A model generated the notes under the pieces. It did not search any database. It worked only from the letters and a program-made list of their open reading frames with translations, and had not been told where the DNA came from. Shown here one piece after another: positions 1-7,875 of a stretch of DNA of 64,000 nucleotides (within the stretch, counting starts at the first letter, position 1; each line of letters opens with the position of its first letter). The stretch is from Aquipuribacter sp051216895 (GTDB lineage: Bacteria; Actinomycetota; Actinomycetes; Actinomycetales; JBBAYJ01), in assembly GCF_051216895.1 (NCBI RefSeq), contig NZ_JBPKAO010000003.1:62001-126000 (forward strand), written 5' to 3'. Made by a program: the position numbers and the translations under genes.

Positions 1-382
1 CGTACGGCGTGATCCGGTGCTCGCGCAGCTTGCCCTCGACGAAGGCCAGGGTGAGCTGCGAGCCGACCAGGGGGATGTCCGGGCGCAGCCGCAGCAGGTA
101 GGGCAGGGCCCCGATGTGGTCCTCGTGCCCGTGGGTCAGCACGACGGCCACGACGTCGTCGAGCCGGTCGGCGATGTGGCCGAAGTCCGGCAGGATCAGG
201 TCGACGCCCGGCTGGTCGTCCTCGGGGAACAGCACACCGCAGTCGACGACGAGCAGCTTGCCGTCGATCTCGAGCACCGCCATGTTGCGGCCGATCTCGC
301 CCACACCACCCAGCGGCACGACCCGCAGGACGCCGGGGCGGAGCGGGGGCGGGGGTCCGAGCTCGGTCCGGGCGGGCAGCAC
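1..382 (-). CDS. rnj: Ribonuclease J, N-terminal part (runs off the window start)
   Basis: This is the first 127 residues of a metallo-beta-lactamase-fold RNase J, the actinobacterial 5'-3' exo/endoribonuclease of mRNA decay and rRNA maturation. The N-terminal GGVGEIGRNM segment leads into the beta-lactamase fold, and the zinc-ligand motif LTHGHEDHIGALPYLL follows near residue 85. The remaining catalytic and beta-CASP domains lie outside the window. The GTG start at 382 is the only start in frame after the dapA stop and leaves a 10-bp gap, so it is probably the last gene of a dapA-rnj transcript. This gene order is common in actinobacteria. The family call is firm; only the exact start is inferred. 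Confidence 0.9.
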   Translation of the reverse strand, partial: MLPARTELGPPPPLRPGVLRVVPLGGVGEIGRNMAVLEIDGKLLVVDCGVLFPEDDQPGVDLILPDFGHIADRLDDVVAVVLTHGHEDHIGALPYLLRLRPDIPLVGSQLTLAFVEGKLREHRITPY

Positions 383-392
383 GGCGACGAGC

Positions 393-1280
393 CTAGAGCA
401 GCCCCGCGACGCCCAGGGCGGCCCTCAGGTCCTCGCGCTGCCCCGCGTCGGCGGCCAGGAGCGGCAGCCGGACGGCGGGGGTGGGGATGTGCCCCAGCAG
501 GTGCAGCGACGCCTTGACCGACACCACGCCCGGCATCCTGGTCATCATCGCGTCCACCAGCGGCTGCGCCTGCCGGTGCTCCGCGACGGCGGTGGCCATG
601 TCGCCCGCGTCCACGGCGGCGACCAGGCGTGCGAACGCCGGCCCGAGCAGGTGCGTCGTCACGCCGACGACGCCGGCCCCGCCGTGCGCCAGGTAGGCCA
701 GGGTCAGCCCGTCGTCCCCGGAGTAGAAGGCCAGGTCGCTGCCGCTCATCACCCGGGTCGCAGCCTGCAGGTCGCCCTTGGCGTCCTTCACCGCCACCAC
801 CCGGGGGTGCTCCCCCAACCGCAGCAGCGTCTCGGTGTCGAACGCCACGGCGGAGCGGACGGGGATGTCGTAGAGCATGACGGGCAGCTCGGTGGCGTCG
901 GCCACGACGCCCACGTGCGCCACCAGCCCCGCCTGGCTCGGGCGGGAGTAGTAGGGCGCCACGACCAGCAGCCCGGTGGCGCCGGCCGCGGCCGCCCGGA
1001 CCGCCAGGTGCCGGCTGTGGGCGGTGTCGTTGGTCCCCACCCCGGCCACCACGTGACCGCGCCCGGCCACGGCCTCCACGACGGCCCGCACCAGGTCGTC
1101 CTTCTCGTCGTCGGTGGTGGTCGGCGACTCCCCCGTCGTCCCGCTGACGACCAGACCGTCGTGGCCGTCCAGCATCAACCGGTCCGCGAGGGAGCCGACG
1201 GCGTCCAGGTCGACGGAGCCGTCCTCGGTCATCGGGGTGGCCATCGCCGTGAGGAGGGCGCCGAAGGGGCGATGCGACAT
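393..1280 (-). CDS. dapA: 4-hydroxy-tetrahydrodipicolinate synthase
   Basis: DapA condenses pyruvate with aspartate semialdehyde, the first committed step to diaminopimelate and lysine, in the cytoplasm. The 295-residue length is normal for the class I aldolase family. Visible landmarks are the SGTTGES loop (Thr48/Thr49), the catalytic Tyr137 in LYDIPVR, and the Schiff-base Lys165 in AVKDAKGD. The ATG at 1280 is preferred over upstream in-frame codons because the protein starts there with the usual family N-terminus and because a TACCCT hexamer ends 7 nt before it, predicting a leaderless message. thyX lies upstream on the same strand with a 192-bp spacer that carries a CRP/GlxR-like palindrome. 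The rnj start follows 10 bp after its stop. Confidence 0.95.
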   Translation of the reverse strand: MSHRPFGALLTAMATPMTEDGSVDLDAVGSLADRLMLDGHDGLVVSGTTGESPTTTDDEKDDLVRAVVEAVAGRGHVVAGVGTNDTAHSRHLAVRAAAAGATGLLVVAPYYSRPSQAGLVAHVGVVADATELPVMLYDIPVRSAVAFDTETLLRLGEHPRVVAVKDAKGDLQAATRVMSGSDLAFYSGDDGLTLAYLAHGGAGVVGVTTHLLGPAFARLVAAVDAGDMATAVAEHRQAQPLVDAMMTRMPGVVSVKASLHLLGHIPTPAVRLPLLAADAGQREDLRAALGVAGLL

Positions 1281-1287
1281 GCGGGCG

Positions 1288-1293
1288 AGGGTA
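1288..1293 (-). promoter_or_regulatory. -10 hexamer of a leaderless dapA promoter
   Basis: Read on the minus strand, TACCCT ends 7 nt before the dapA ATG. Transcription would start at or next to the start codon. No Shine-Dalgarno sequence is present. Confidence 0.55.
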
Positions 1294-1447
1294 CCGACCG
1301 CGCGGCCGGTGGGACGCCCCGCCCACGCCGCGCCCGGGGACGAAGAAACCGCGGCACCAGTCGCTCGGGGGGTCCGGCTGGCACCGCGGTTCATGGGCGA
1401 CATCGGAGCAAGGTGGGGGTTCGTTACACCTCTCCGCCCACCCGCGA

Positions 1448-1463
1448 TGTGACCTCCGTCACA
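1448..1463. promoter_or_regulatory. CRP/GlxR-type operator palindrome
   Basis: TGTGACCTCCGTCACA is a perfect inverted repeat and an exact TGTGA-N6-TCACA match to the CRP/GlxR consensus. It lies 10 nt past the thyX stop and 168 nt upstream of the dapA start. Binding by a CRP-family regulator is inferred from the motif only. Confidence 0.55.
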
Positions 1464-1472
1464 TCCTCGGGT

Positions 1473-2204
1473 TCAGGGAGCCACGCGGCCGTTCCCGTCG
1501 AACGCGGCGTGCGTGACGGGCATCAGACCCGCCCACACCTGCTCCATGGCCTCGGCGACCATCTCGATCTCGCGCTGCGGGTAGGACGGGAAGGTCGAGT
1601 CCTCGCGCTTGGTCCGGAGGCTGAGGAAGTTCATCAGCGAGCGGGCGTTCACCGTCACGTACATCGACGAGTACAGCGACAACGGCAGGACGATGCGAGC
1701 CACCTCGCGGGCGACCCCCGCCTCCAGCATGTCCTGGTAGGCCTGCCACGCGGCCAGCGCGGCCTCCTGCGTCCGCCGCACCACGAGCTCGTGCTGCTCG
1801 GGCGTGCCCTCGACGAAGTCGTACGCACCGGGCTTGCCCACCTGCTTCAGGCGACGCTCCGGCCCGGGCACGTAGAACACCGGGCGCATCTGGCGGTAGC
1901 GGCCCGACTCCTCGTTGTAGGAGGCCATGCGGTGCCGCTGGAACTCACGGAAGACGAACAGCGGCGCCGAGACGTAGAACGTCATCACCGCGTGCTCGAA
2001 GGGGCTGCCGTGCCGGTCCCGCATCAGGTAGCGGACCAGCCCGGCCGAGGCGGTCGCGTCGGCCTCGACGTCGGCCAGGCTGGCCTCGCCCTTGGTCGAG
2101 ACCCGGGCGGCGAACAGCACGTCGGCGTCGCGGGCGCTGTGCTTGACCAGCTCGACGTCCATGTCGGAGCGGAACGTGGGGCGGGGCTCGGGCGCGTCGG
2201 TCAC
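1473..2204 (-). CDS. thyX: Flavin-dependent thymidylate synthase ThyX
   Basis: ThyX methylates dUMP to dTMP using methylenetetrahydrofolate, FAD and NADPH. It replaces ThyA in many actinobacteria. The family signature RHRxxSxNExSxR is intact as RHRMASYNEESGRY near residue 85, preceded by the dUMP/FAD-binding RDRHGSPFEHAVMTF segment. The length of 243 residues is close to the mycobacterial enzyme (about 250). The start is a GTG at 2204 with TAGCGT ending exactly 6 nt upstream and no Shine-Dalgarno, so the message is probably leaderless. It sits immediately upstream of dapA and divergent from the HAD phosphatase gene, with 57 bp between the two start codons. Confidence 0.95.
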   Translation of the reverse strand: MTDAPEPRPTFRSDMDVELVKHSARDADVLFAARVSTKGEASLADVEADATASAGLVRYLMRDRHGSPFEHAVMTFYVSAPLFVFREFQRHRMASYNEESGRYRQMRPVFYVPGPERRLKQVGKPGAYDFVEGTPEQHELVVRRTQEAALAAWQAYQDMLEAGVAREVARIVLPLSLYSSMYVTVNARSLMNFLSLRTKREDSTFPSYPQREIEMVAEAMEQVWAGLMPVTHAAFDGNGRVAP

Positions 2205-2210
2205 GGGGCC

Positions 2211-2216
2211 ACGCTA
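2211..2216 (-). promoter_or_regulatory. -10 hexamer of a leaderless thyX promoter
   Basis: TAGCGT on the minus strand is followed by 6 nt and then the thyX GTG start codon. Confidence 0.55.
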
Positions 2217-2261
2217 GCGGCGCGTGCGCCCGGCGCCGCGACCGGCTGGGACACTGGCCGG

Positions 2262-2972
2262 GTGAGCCACTCCTCCCCGACCCGGTCCCACGAGCCAAGG
2301 CTCGACCCGTCCCCGGTCGCCCGCCCGGTCCACGGCCGCACGTTCGCCGCCGTCCTGTTCGACATGGACGGCACCCTGATCGACTCCACGCCGTCGGTGG
2401 TCAGGTCCTGGATGCGCCTGGCGGAGGAGAACGGCATCAGCGTGGAGGACCTCCAGGCGGCGGCCGGGCACGGCCGGCCGGCCCGGGACATCGTGGCGGA
2501 CCTGTTCGCGGAGCCGGGGCGGGCGGAAGCCCTGGCCCGCATCACCGCGCTGGAGATCGGCGACGTCGACGACGTGGTGGCCCTCCCGGGGGCCGAGGCC
2601 GCGCTGCGGGGCAGCGCCCAGGCCGGGGCGATCGTCACCTCGTGCGCCGCCGACCTGGCGCGCGCCCGTCAGCGGGCCGCCGGCATCCCGGTGCCGCAGG
2701 TGGTCGTGACCGCCGACGACGTGACCCGCGGCAAGCCCGACCCCGAGCCGTTCCTGCTGGCCGCGCGCACGCTCGGGGTCGACCCCGAGCTGTGCCTGGT
2801 GGTCGAGGACGCCCCGGCCGGGCTCACCGCCGGCCGGGCCGCGGGGATGACGACCCTCGCGGTCACGACGACCCACGAGGGCAGCGAGCTGATCGCCGAC
2901 CACGTGGTGGCCGACCTGGGCTCCGTCGGGATGACCCTCACGCCGACCGGGGTGCTGGTCACCGTCGCCTGA
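2262..2972 (+). CDS. HAD-superfamily hydrolase (phosphatase, beta-phosphoglucomutase-like subfamily)
   Basis: A 236-residue haloacid-dehalogenase-type phosphohydrolase. Motif I is FDMDGTLIDST with the nucleophile Asp34 and acid/base Asp36. Motif II is the IVTSCA segment. Motif III Lys lies in GKPDPEPF, and motif IV is VVEDAPAGL. The helical cap between motifs I and II marks a subfamily IA enzyme that would act on a small phosphorylated metabolite such as a sugar phosphate; the substrate cannot be read from sequence. The GTG at 2262 follows a GACACT hexamer by 6 nt. The open frame continues far upstream, but that stretch is antisense to thyX and dapA and is not coding. Confidence 0.85.
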   Translation: MSHSSPTRSHEPRLDPSPVARPVHGRTFAAVLFDMDGTLIDSTPSVVRSWMRLAEENGISVEDLQAAAGHGRPARDIVADLFAEPGRAEALARITALEIGDVDDVVALPGAEAALRGSAQAGAIVTSCAADLARARQRAAGIPVPQVVVTADDVTRGKPDPEPFLLAARTLGVDPELCLVVEDAPAGLTAGRAAGMTTLAVTTTHEGSELIADHVVADLGSVGMTLTPTGVLVTVA

Positions 2973-3008
2973 CGCACGAGGAGCGGGCCCGTGGACCGGG
3001 CACGCTCG

Positions 3009-3040
3009 TCGGTGCTGCCTGTCGTCGGTGCTGCCTGTCG
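3009..3040. repeat. 16-bp perfect tandem duplication
   Basis: TCGGTGCTGCCTGTCG occurs twice head to tail (3009-3024 and 3025-3040) in the convergent spacer between the HAD phosphatase and ctaF. It is probably a slippage duplication; no function is evident. Confidence 0.7.
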
Positions 3041-3083
3041 GTGCCGGGCCCGGTGCTGCTCCAGGAGCCGCCCCGGGCGTCGC

Positions 3084-3482
3084 TCAGTGCTCGAAGTCGC
3101 CCACGTAGTGCTCGAACAGCAGCCCGATGCTCGTGATGAGCAGGATCCCCAGGCCGATGAGGAACAACCAGACGCCGACGGCCATCCCGGCGAACACCAC
3201 GGCGCCGCCGGCCGCGACCCCGATTGGCCACACGCTGCGGGGGTTGAAGAAGCCGAGGTCCCCTGCGCCCTGCGACACCTCGCCCACCGGGTCGTCCTCC
3301 GGACGGGCGTCGACCCGCAGGGAGACCAGGTACAGGTACAGCCCGATCATGGCCGACAGCCCACCGGTGAGCAGGATGGCGATGAAGCCGACGTACTCCC
3401 AGCCGGACAGCAGGCCGTAGACGAACGCGAGCGGGACGAAGAAGAACGCACCGGACCCCAGGACCCAGATCTCGACCCTCAT
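3084..3482 (-). CDS. ctaF: Cytochrome c oxidase subunit 4, actinobacterial type
   Basis: A small integral membrane subunit of the aa3-type terminal oxidase, 132 residues. It has four predicted transmembrane segments (about residues 5-25, 30-50, 75-95 and 98-118) and the family's conserved N-terminal MRVEIWVLG and C-terminal FEHYVGDFEH. The ATG at 3482 begins 1 nt after the ctaD stop. An upstream in-frame start would overlap ctaD and add an unrelated hydrophilic leader, so it is rejected. It is the last gene of the ctaC-ctaD-ctaF operon. Its role is structural within the oxidase; it carries no metal ligands. Confidence 0.9.
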   Translation of the reverse strand: MRVEIWVLGSGAFFFVPLAFVYGLLSGWEYVGFIAILLTGGLSAMIGLYLYLVSLRVDARPEDDPVGEVSQGAGDLGFFNPRSVWPIGVAAGGAVVFAGMAVGVWLFLIGLGILLITSIGLLFEHYVGDFEH

Positions 3483-3483
3483 G

Positions 3484-5256
3484 TCAGCGGCCCTTCGTGG
3501 TGTCGGTGCGGGCGCTGGGCTCACGGCGCACGTCGGGGTCACCGAGCAGCTGCTCCAGCAGGTTCTTGTCCGCGGACGTGTGGTCGGCCGCGGCGATCTC
3601 GGGGTGGTGCAGGTCGAACGCCGGCCGCTCGGAGCGGATCCGCGGCAGCGAGGAGAAGTTGTGCCGCGGGGGCGGGCAGGACGTGGCCCACTCCAGCGAG
3701 CCGCCCCAGCCCCACGGGTCGTCCTGGGTGACCTTCTCGCCCTTGGTGGCCGTGATGTACACGTTCCACAGGAACGGCAGGGTCGCCGCCCCCAGGACGA
3801 AGGCCCCGACGGTGGAGATCTGGTTGAGCAGGGTGAAGCCGTCCTCGGGCAGGTAGTCCGCGTAGCGACGGCTCATGCCCTCGACCCCCAGCCAGTGCTG
3901 GATGAGGAACGTGGTGTGGAAGCCGACGAACGTCATCCAGAAGTGCAGCTTGCCCAGGTTGTCGTCGAGCATGCGGCCCGTGAACTTGGGCCACCAGAAG
4001 TAGAAGCCCGCGAACATCGCGAACACCACGGTGCCGAACACGACGTAGTGGAAGTGCGCGACCACGAAGTAGCTGTCGGACAGGTGGAAGTCCAGCGTGG
4101 GCGAGCTGAGGATGATGCCGGTCAGACCGCCGAAGAGGAACGTGATGAGGAACCCGATGGACCACAGCATCGGGCTCTCGAAGGTCAACGACCCCCGCCA
4201 CATCGTGCCAATCCAGTTGAAGAACTTCACCCCGGTGGGCACCGCGATCAGCATGGTCATGAAGGCGAAGAACGGCAGCAGGACCGCCCCGGTGACGTAC
4301 ATGTGGTGCGCCCACACGGCGACCGACAGGCCGGCGATGGCGATGATCGCGAAGACCATGCCCTTGTAGCCGAACAGCGGCTTGCGGCTGAAGACCGGGA
4401 TGACCTCGCTGATGATGCCGAAGAACGGCAGCGCGATGATGTACACCTCGGGGTGGCCGAAGAACCAGAACAGGTGCTGCCAGAGGATGGCACCGCCGTT
4501 CTCGGCCTCGAACACCACCGAGCCCAGGCGACGGTCGGCGCCCAGCACCAGCAGGGCCGCGGCCAGCGGCGGGAAGGCCATCAGCACGAGCACGCTGGTG
4601 ATCAGGGTGCTCCACGCGAAGATGGGCATGCGGAACATGACCATGCCGGGGGCGCGCATCCCGATCACCGTGGTGATGAAGTTGACCGCACCCAGGATCG
4701 TGCCGAACCCACCGAGCGCGAGGCCGAAGATCCACAGGTCCGCGCCCAGGCCGGGCGAGTACGCCTCGGTCGACAGCGGCGCGTAGGCGAACCAGCCGAA
4801 CCCGGCCGCGCCCTGCGGGGTGAAGAAGCCGGAGACGGCGATGATGCCGCCGAACAGGTACAGCCAGTAGGCGAACGCGTTCAGCCGCGGGAAGGCGACG
4901 TCGGGGGCGCCGATCTGCAGCGGGAGCAGCCAGTTGGCGAACCCGGCGAACAGCGGGGTCGCGAACAGCAGCAGCATGATCGTGCCGTGCATCGTGAAGA
5001 GCTGGTTGTAGGACTCCCGGCTCTCGACGACCTGCAGGCCCGGGGCGAACAGCTCGGCCCGGATCACCAGTGCCATGGCCCCGGCGATGATGAAGAAGAA
5101 GAACGACGAGATCAGGTACAGCGTCCCGATCTTCTTGTGGTCGGTCGTCGTCAGGTAGTCCGCGAGGATCTGGCCGGCGCCGCGCTTCCTGAGCGCCGTG
5201 GTGATGTCGTCGGTGCGCTCGCTGGCGCGGGCGTCGGACCGCTCGGCGATGGCCAT
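3484..5256 (-). CDS. ctaD: Cytochrome c oxidase subunit I
   Basis: The catalytic subunit of the aa3 oxidase in the cytoplasmic membrane. It reduces O2 to water at the heme a3-CuB site and pumps protons. The 590-residue protein has about twelve membrane helices. CuB and proton-channel residues are seen in FWFFGHPEVYIIALP (His and the cross-linked Tyr) and in AVWAHHMYVTG (the CuB His pair). Heme a/a3 ligands lie in VVAHFHYVVFG, and an early heme a His lies in FTMHGTIML. The soluble N-terminal leader with ILADYLTTTDHKKIG is typical of actinobacterial CtaD. The ATG overlaps the ctaC stop by one base, so the two are translationally coupled. Confidence 0.97.
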   Translation of the reverse strand: MAIAERSDARASERTDDITTALRKRGAGQILADYLTTTDHKKIGTLYLISSFFFFIIAGAMALVIRAELFAPGLQVVESRESYNQLFTMHGTIMLLLFATPLFAGFANWLLPLQIGAPDVAFPRLNAFAYWLYLFGGIIAVSGFFTPQGAAGFGWFAYAPLSTEAYSPGLGADLWIFGLALGGFGTILGAVNFITTVIGMRAPGMVMFRMPIFAWSTLITSVLVLMAFPPLAAALLVLGADRRLGSVVFEAENGGAILWQHLFWFFGHPEVYIIALPFFGIISEVIPVFSRKPLFGYKGMVFAIIAIAGLSVAVWAHHMYVTGAVLLPFFAFMTMLIAVPTGVKFFNWIGTMWRGSLTFESPMLWSIGFLITFLFGGLTGIILSSPTLDFHLSDSYFVVAHFHYVVFGTVVFAMFAGFYFWWPKFTGRMLDDNLGKLHFWMTFVGFHTTFLIQHWLGVEGMSRRYADYLPEDGFTLLNQISTVGAFVLGAATLPFLWNVYITATKGEKVTQDDPWGWGGSLEWATSCPPPRHNFSSLPRIRSERPAFDLHHPEIAAADHTSADKNLLEQLLGDPDVRREPSARTDTTKGR

Positions 5257-6203
5257 CAGCTGTCCCCCTCGTCGGTCTCGTCCTGGTCCAGCGACGTGTC
5301 GCCGGTCTCGCCGGTGCGGCCGGTGCCGGTCACGGTGCCACCGAGGCGTCGGTCGTTGTCGATGACGCCGCTGCGGTTGAGCTCGGTGCTGAGCTCACCG
5401 GTCTGACCGGCCTGCTCCAGCGAGCTGATGTAGTCGTCGTACTCGTCGCGGCTGACGACGTTGACGTTGAAGAGCATCTCGGAGTGGTACTCGCCGCAGA
5501 GCTCGGCGCACTTGCCCTTGAACACGCCCTCCTGGGTCGGCACGACCTGGAAGCGGTTCTCTCGGCCGGGGATGTTGTCCATCTTGAACAGGAACGCGGG
5601 GATCCAGAACGAGTGGTTGACGTCGCGGGCGAACAGGTGGAACTCGACCCGCTCGTCCACGGGGAGCCACAGGGTGGGGATCCGCTCCTCCGCGCCCTCG
5701 TTGCCGTCCAGGGACGCCTGCACACCGGTCTCGTAGACGCCCTCGTCGACGTAGTTGAAGTCCCAGGACCACTGCTTGCCGATGACCTCGACGACGTGGT
5801 CGGGCTCCTCCTCCAGGCTGAGGATGTCCGCCTGCGACACGGCCGTGTAGTAGAAGAGCACCGCGACCATCATCAACGGGATGGCGGTGTACATCACCTC
5901 CAGCGGCAGGTGGTAGCGGAACTGCGGCGGGACGTCAGGGTCGCCGGCGCGGCGCCGGTAGGCGATCACGCACCAGATGGTGAGGCCCCAGACGATGACG
6001 CCGACCGCGAGGGCCGCGATCCACGACCCGTTCCACAGCTGCTGGATGACGGGCGTCTGGTTGGTCGCGCCGACGCTCTCGGCGGGCAGGTAGCCACGTG
6101 CCAGCTGGTCGGCGGAGCAGCCGCTGAGCGCGACCAGCGCGATGACCCCGAGGCCGGCGCGTGCGAGCCGGAACCTGGTGGCCGCGGAACGAGTTGTCAC
6201 CAC
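5256..6203 (-). CDS. ctaC: Cytochrome c oxidase subunit II (lipoprotein, CuA-binding)
   Basis: A membrane-anchored subunit that accepts electrons from cytochrome c at the binuclear CuA centre and passes them to CtaD. The N-terminus is a lipoprotein signal with lipobox VALSGC (Cys near residue 29). Two transmembrane helices follow (about residues 58-78 and 107-127), then an extracellular cupredoxin domain. The CuA ligands form GKCAELCGEYHSEMLF (Cys, Glu carbonyl, Cys, His, Met), with the upstream His in NHSFWIPAF. A disordered Asp/Glu/Thr-rich tail ends the 315-residue protein. The start is the first of two consecutive GTG codons, preceded by an AAGGG ribosome-binding site. It leads the ctaC-ctaD-ctaF operon. 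Confidence 0.96.
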   Translation of the reverse strand: MVTTRSAATRFRLARAGLGVIALVALSGCSADQLARGYLPAESVGATNQTPVIQQLWNGSWIAALAVGVIVWGLTIWCVIAYRRRAGDPDVPPQFRYHLPLEVMYTAIPLMMVAVLFYYTAVSQADILSLEEEPDHVVEVIGKQWSWDFNYVDEGVYETGVQASLDGNEGAEERIPTLWLPVDERVEFHLFARDVNHSFWIPAFLFKMDNIPGRENRFQVVPTQEGVFKGKCAELCGEYHSEMLFNVNVVSRDEYDDYISSLEQAGQTGELSTELNRSGVIDNDRRLGGTVTGTGRTGETGDTSLDQDETDEGDS

Positions 6204-6333
6204 TGAGCCCTTCCCGAAGAGAACTGTCGAGGGCGCTGACGAGCCCGATGCCGTGTGCTGGTGCCTGTGCTGACGGTGCTGCGCCGAACCCTACCCCGGC
6301 CCTGCCGACGACGACCGGGTGGGCTCGCCCGGC

Positions 6334-6339
6334 TAGCGT
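6334..6339 (+). promoter_or_regulatory. -10 hexamer of a leaderless promoter for the class V aminotransferase-fold gene
   Basis: TAGCGT is followed by 7 nt and then the ATG at 6347. No ribosome-binding site is present. Confidence 0.55.
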
Positions 6340-6346
6340 GCCCGTC

Positions 6347-7522
6347 ATGGACGAGGGGTCCGCGCCCGCCGGGCCGCGACGGGTGGAGCTGGACGCCGCG
6401 GCGTCGGCGCCCACCTCCGCGACGGCCCAGCAGGCCTGGCTGGCCGCGGCGGCGGACGGCTGGGCGGACGTCCGCGGGCTGCACGCCACGTCGTGGGGGG
6501 CCCGTCGCCTCCTGGACGGGGCCCGGGAGGCCGTCGCCGTCCTGGTCGGGGTCACGGCCGAGGCCGTGAGCTTCCCGCCGGACCACGTCCGGGCCCTGCA
6601 CGCGGCCGTGCTGGGCTGCGGCCCACCGGGCGGGCGCGCCGACGGGGCCGTCGTGGTGTCGGCGGTGGAGCACTCGGCGGTCCACCACGCCGCGGCCTGG
6701 GCGACGGGGCGCGCGGGGGCGGAGGTCCGCAAGGTCGGGACGGACCGCGAGGGCCGGGTGGACCTCACGGCCCTCGAGCAGGCCGTGACGGGGGCGCGGG
6801 TGGTGTGCGTCCAGCACGCCAACGTCGAGATCGGCACGGTCCAGGACCTGCCCGCGGTGCACGCGATCACCCGTCGGGCCGGTGTGCCCCTGGTCGTGGA
6901 CGCCGGGGCGTCGCTGGGCCACCTGCCGGTCCCGGACGCCTGGGACGTCCTCGTCGGCTCACCGCGGGCGTGGGGGTCCGCCCCCGGGGCCGGTCTGCTC
7001 GTGGTGCGCTCCGGCGTGCGGTGGCGCCCCCACGAACCGGGCGAGGCCGGGGCCTCGCGCCGGCCCGGGGAGCAACCCGGTGCGGTCGACGTCCCGGCGG
7101 CTCTCGCGGCCGCGGTGTCCTTGCGGGAGCTGCTGGCCGGACCGCTGGGCGCCGACGACCCCCGCCACGGCCTGGTCGAGCAGCTGCGCGCCGCCGCCAC
7201 AGCGGTCCCCGACACCGTCGTGGTGGGCTCGTCCGTCGACCGCCTCCCCCACGTGCTCACGCTGTCCGCGCTCTTCGTGCCGGGCGAGGAGCTGGTGCGG
7301 CGCCTGGACGGGGAGGGCTTCTCGGTGGCGTCGGGGTCGGCGTGCACGGCCGACACGCTGCGCCCGAGCCACGTCCTGGCGGCGGTCGGGGCCCTGACCC
7401 ACGGCAACGTCCGCCTGGGCCTGCCCCGCGGCACCCGGCCCCGGGACGTCACCCGGTTCTGCGAGGTCCTGCCCCGGGTCGTGGCGCAGCTGCGCGCCGA
7501 GCTGGGGGCGACGGACCTGTGA
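6347..7522 (+). CDS. Cysteine desulfurase-like protein (class V aminotransferase fold) with degenerate PLP pocket
   Basis: A 391-residue NifS/IscS-fold protein. The sulfur-accepting Cys loop is intact (VASGSACTADTLRPSHVL), as are the PLP-stacking His region (VEHSAVHHAA) and the Asp in VVDAGASLG. The segment expected to hold the PLP Schiff-base lysine, normally S-x-H-K-x-x-G-P-K-G, reads GSPRAWGSAPGAG with Arg in place of Lys. The usual NNEIGT motif reads NVEIGT, and the usual Gln after the PLP Asp is replaced. It may have lost desulfurase activity, serve as a scaffold, or be a divergent subfamily. A TusA-like sulfur carrier starts within its stop codon (GTGA overlap), and an ErpA-type Fe-S carrier lies just downstream, so a sulfur-transfer role is plausible. 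Confidence 0.8.
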   Translation: MDEGSAPAGPRRVELDAAASAPTSATAQQAWLAAAADGWADVRGLHATSWGARRLLDGAREAVAVLVGVTAEAVSFPPDHVRALHAAVLGCGPPGGRADGAVVVSAVEHSAVHHAAAWATGRAGAEVRKVGTDREGRVDLTALEQAVTGARVVCVQHANVEIGTVQDLPAVHAITRRAGVPLVVDAGASLGHLPVPDAWDVLVGSPRAWGSAPGAGLLVVRSGVRWRPHEPGEAGASRRPGEQPGAVDVPAALAAAVSLRELLAGPLGADDPRHGLVEQLRAAATAVPDTVVVGSSVDRLPHVLTLSALFVPGEELVRRLDGEGFSVASGSACTADTLRPSHVLAAVGALTHGNVRLGLPRGTRPRDVTRFCEVLPRVVAQLRAELGATDL

Positions 7523-7875
7523 CGGACGGACCTGGGACGGGCGGGCCCGCGTCGGGCGGGGCGACCGGTGACGTCACCGTGCACGTCGACGCCCGCGGGA
7601 CGCGCTGCCCGGTCCCCGTGCTGCGCCTCGCGGCCGCCGTGCGGGGCCTCCCGGCGGGCACGACGGCGTCGGTGCGGGCGGAGGACCCCGCCGTCGAGCA
7701 CGACGTGCCGGCCTGGGCCGGGATGCGCGGGCACGAGGTGCTGCGGGTGGAGCGGACGGACGGGGCCTGGCTCGTCGTGATCAGGACGGGCGGGGCAGGT
7801 GGGGCCGGTCGAAGCAGCGTGGCGGCGTCCGCCGGACCAACCGGGCCACCTGCGACAGGTAGTGGTCCCGGGTGA
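7519..7875 (+). CDS. TusA-family sulfur carrier protein
   Basis: A small sulfurtransferase/sulfur carrier of 118 residues. The core DARGTRCPVPVLRLA carries the CPxP motif whose Cys takes a persulfide in TusA, SirA and YeeD proteins. The domain spans about residues 17-88. A Gly/Ala/Ser/Pro-rich tail follows. The GTG start overlaps the upstream stop codon by 4 bp, so it is coupled to the cysteine-desulfurase-like protein, its probable partner. The last 95 bp overlap the 3' end of aat on the other strand. The low-complexity tail produced by this antisense overlap may not matter for function. Confidence 0.75.
   Translation: MTDGPGTGGPASGGATGDVTVHVDARGTRCPVPVLRLAAAVRGLPAGTTASVRAEDPAVEHDVPAWAGMRGHEVLRVERTDGAWLVVIRTGGAGGAGRSSVAASAGPTGPPATGSGPG

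Noticed and set aside
114..2261. Long open frame upstream of and in frame with the HAD phosphatase
   Set aside because: It is antisense to dapA and thyX, has the Arg/His/Gly-rich composition of a GC-rich shadow frame, and the HAD domain begins only after 2262.
3481..5406. Plus-strand open frame across ctaD
   Set aside because: It is the exact antisense of the recognised cytochrome oxidase gene.
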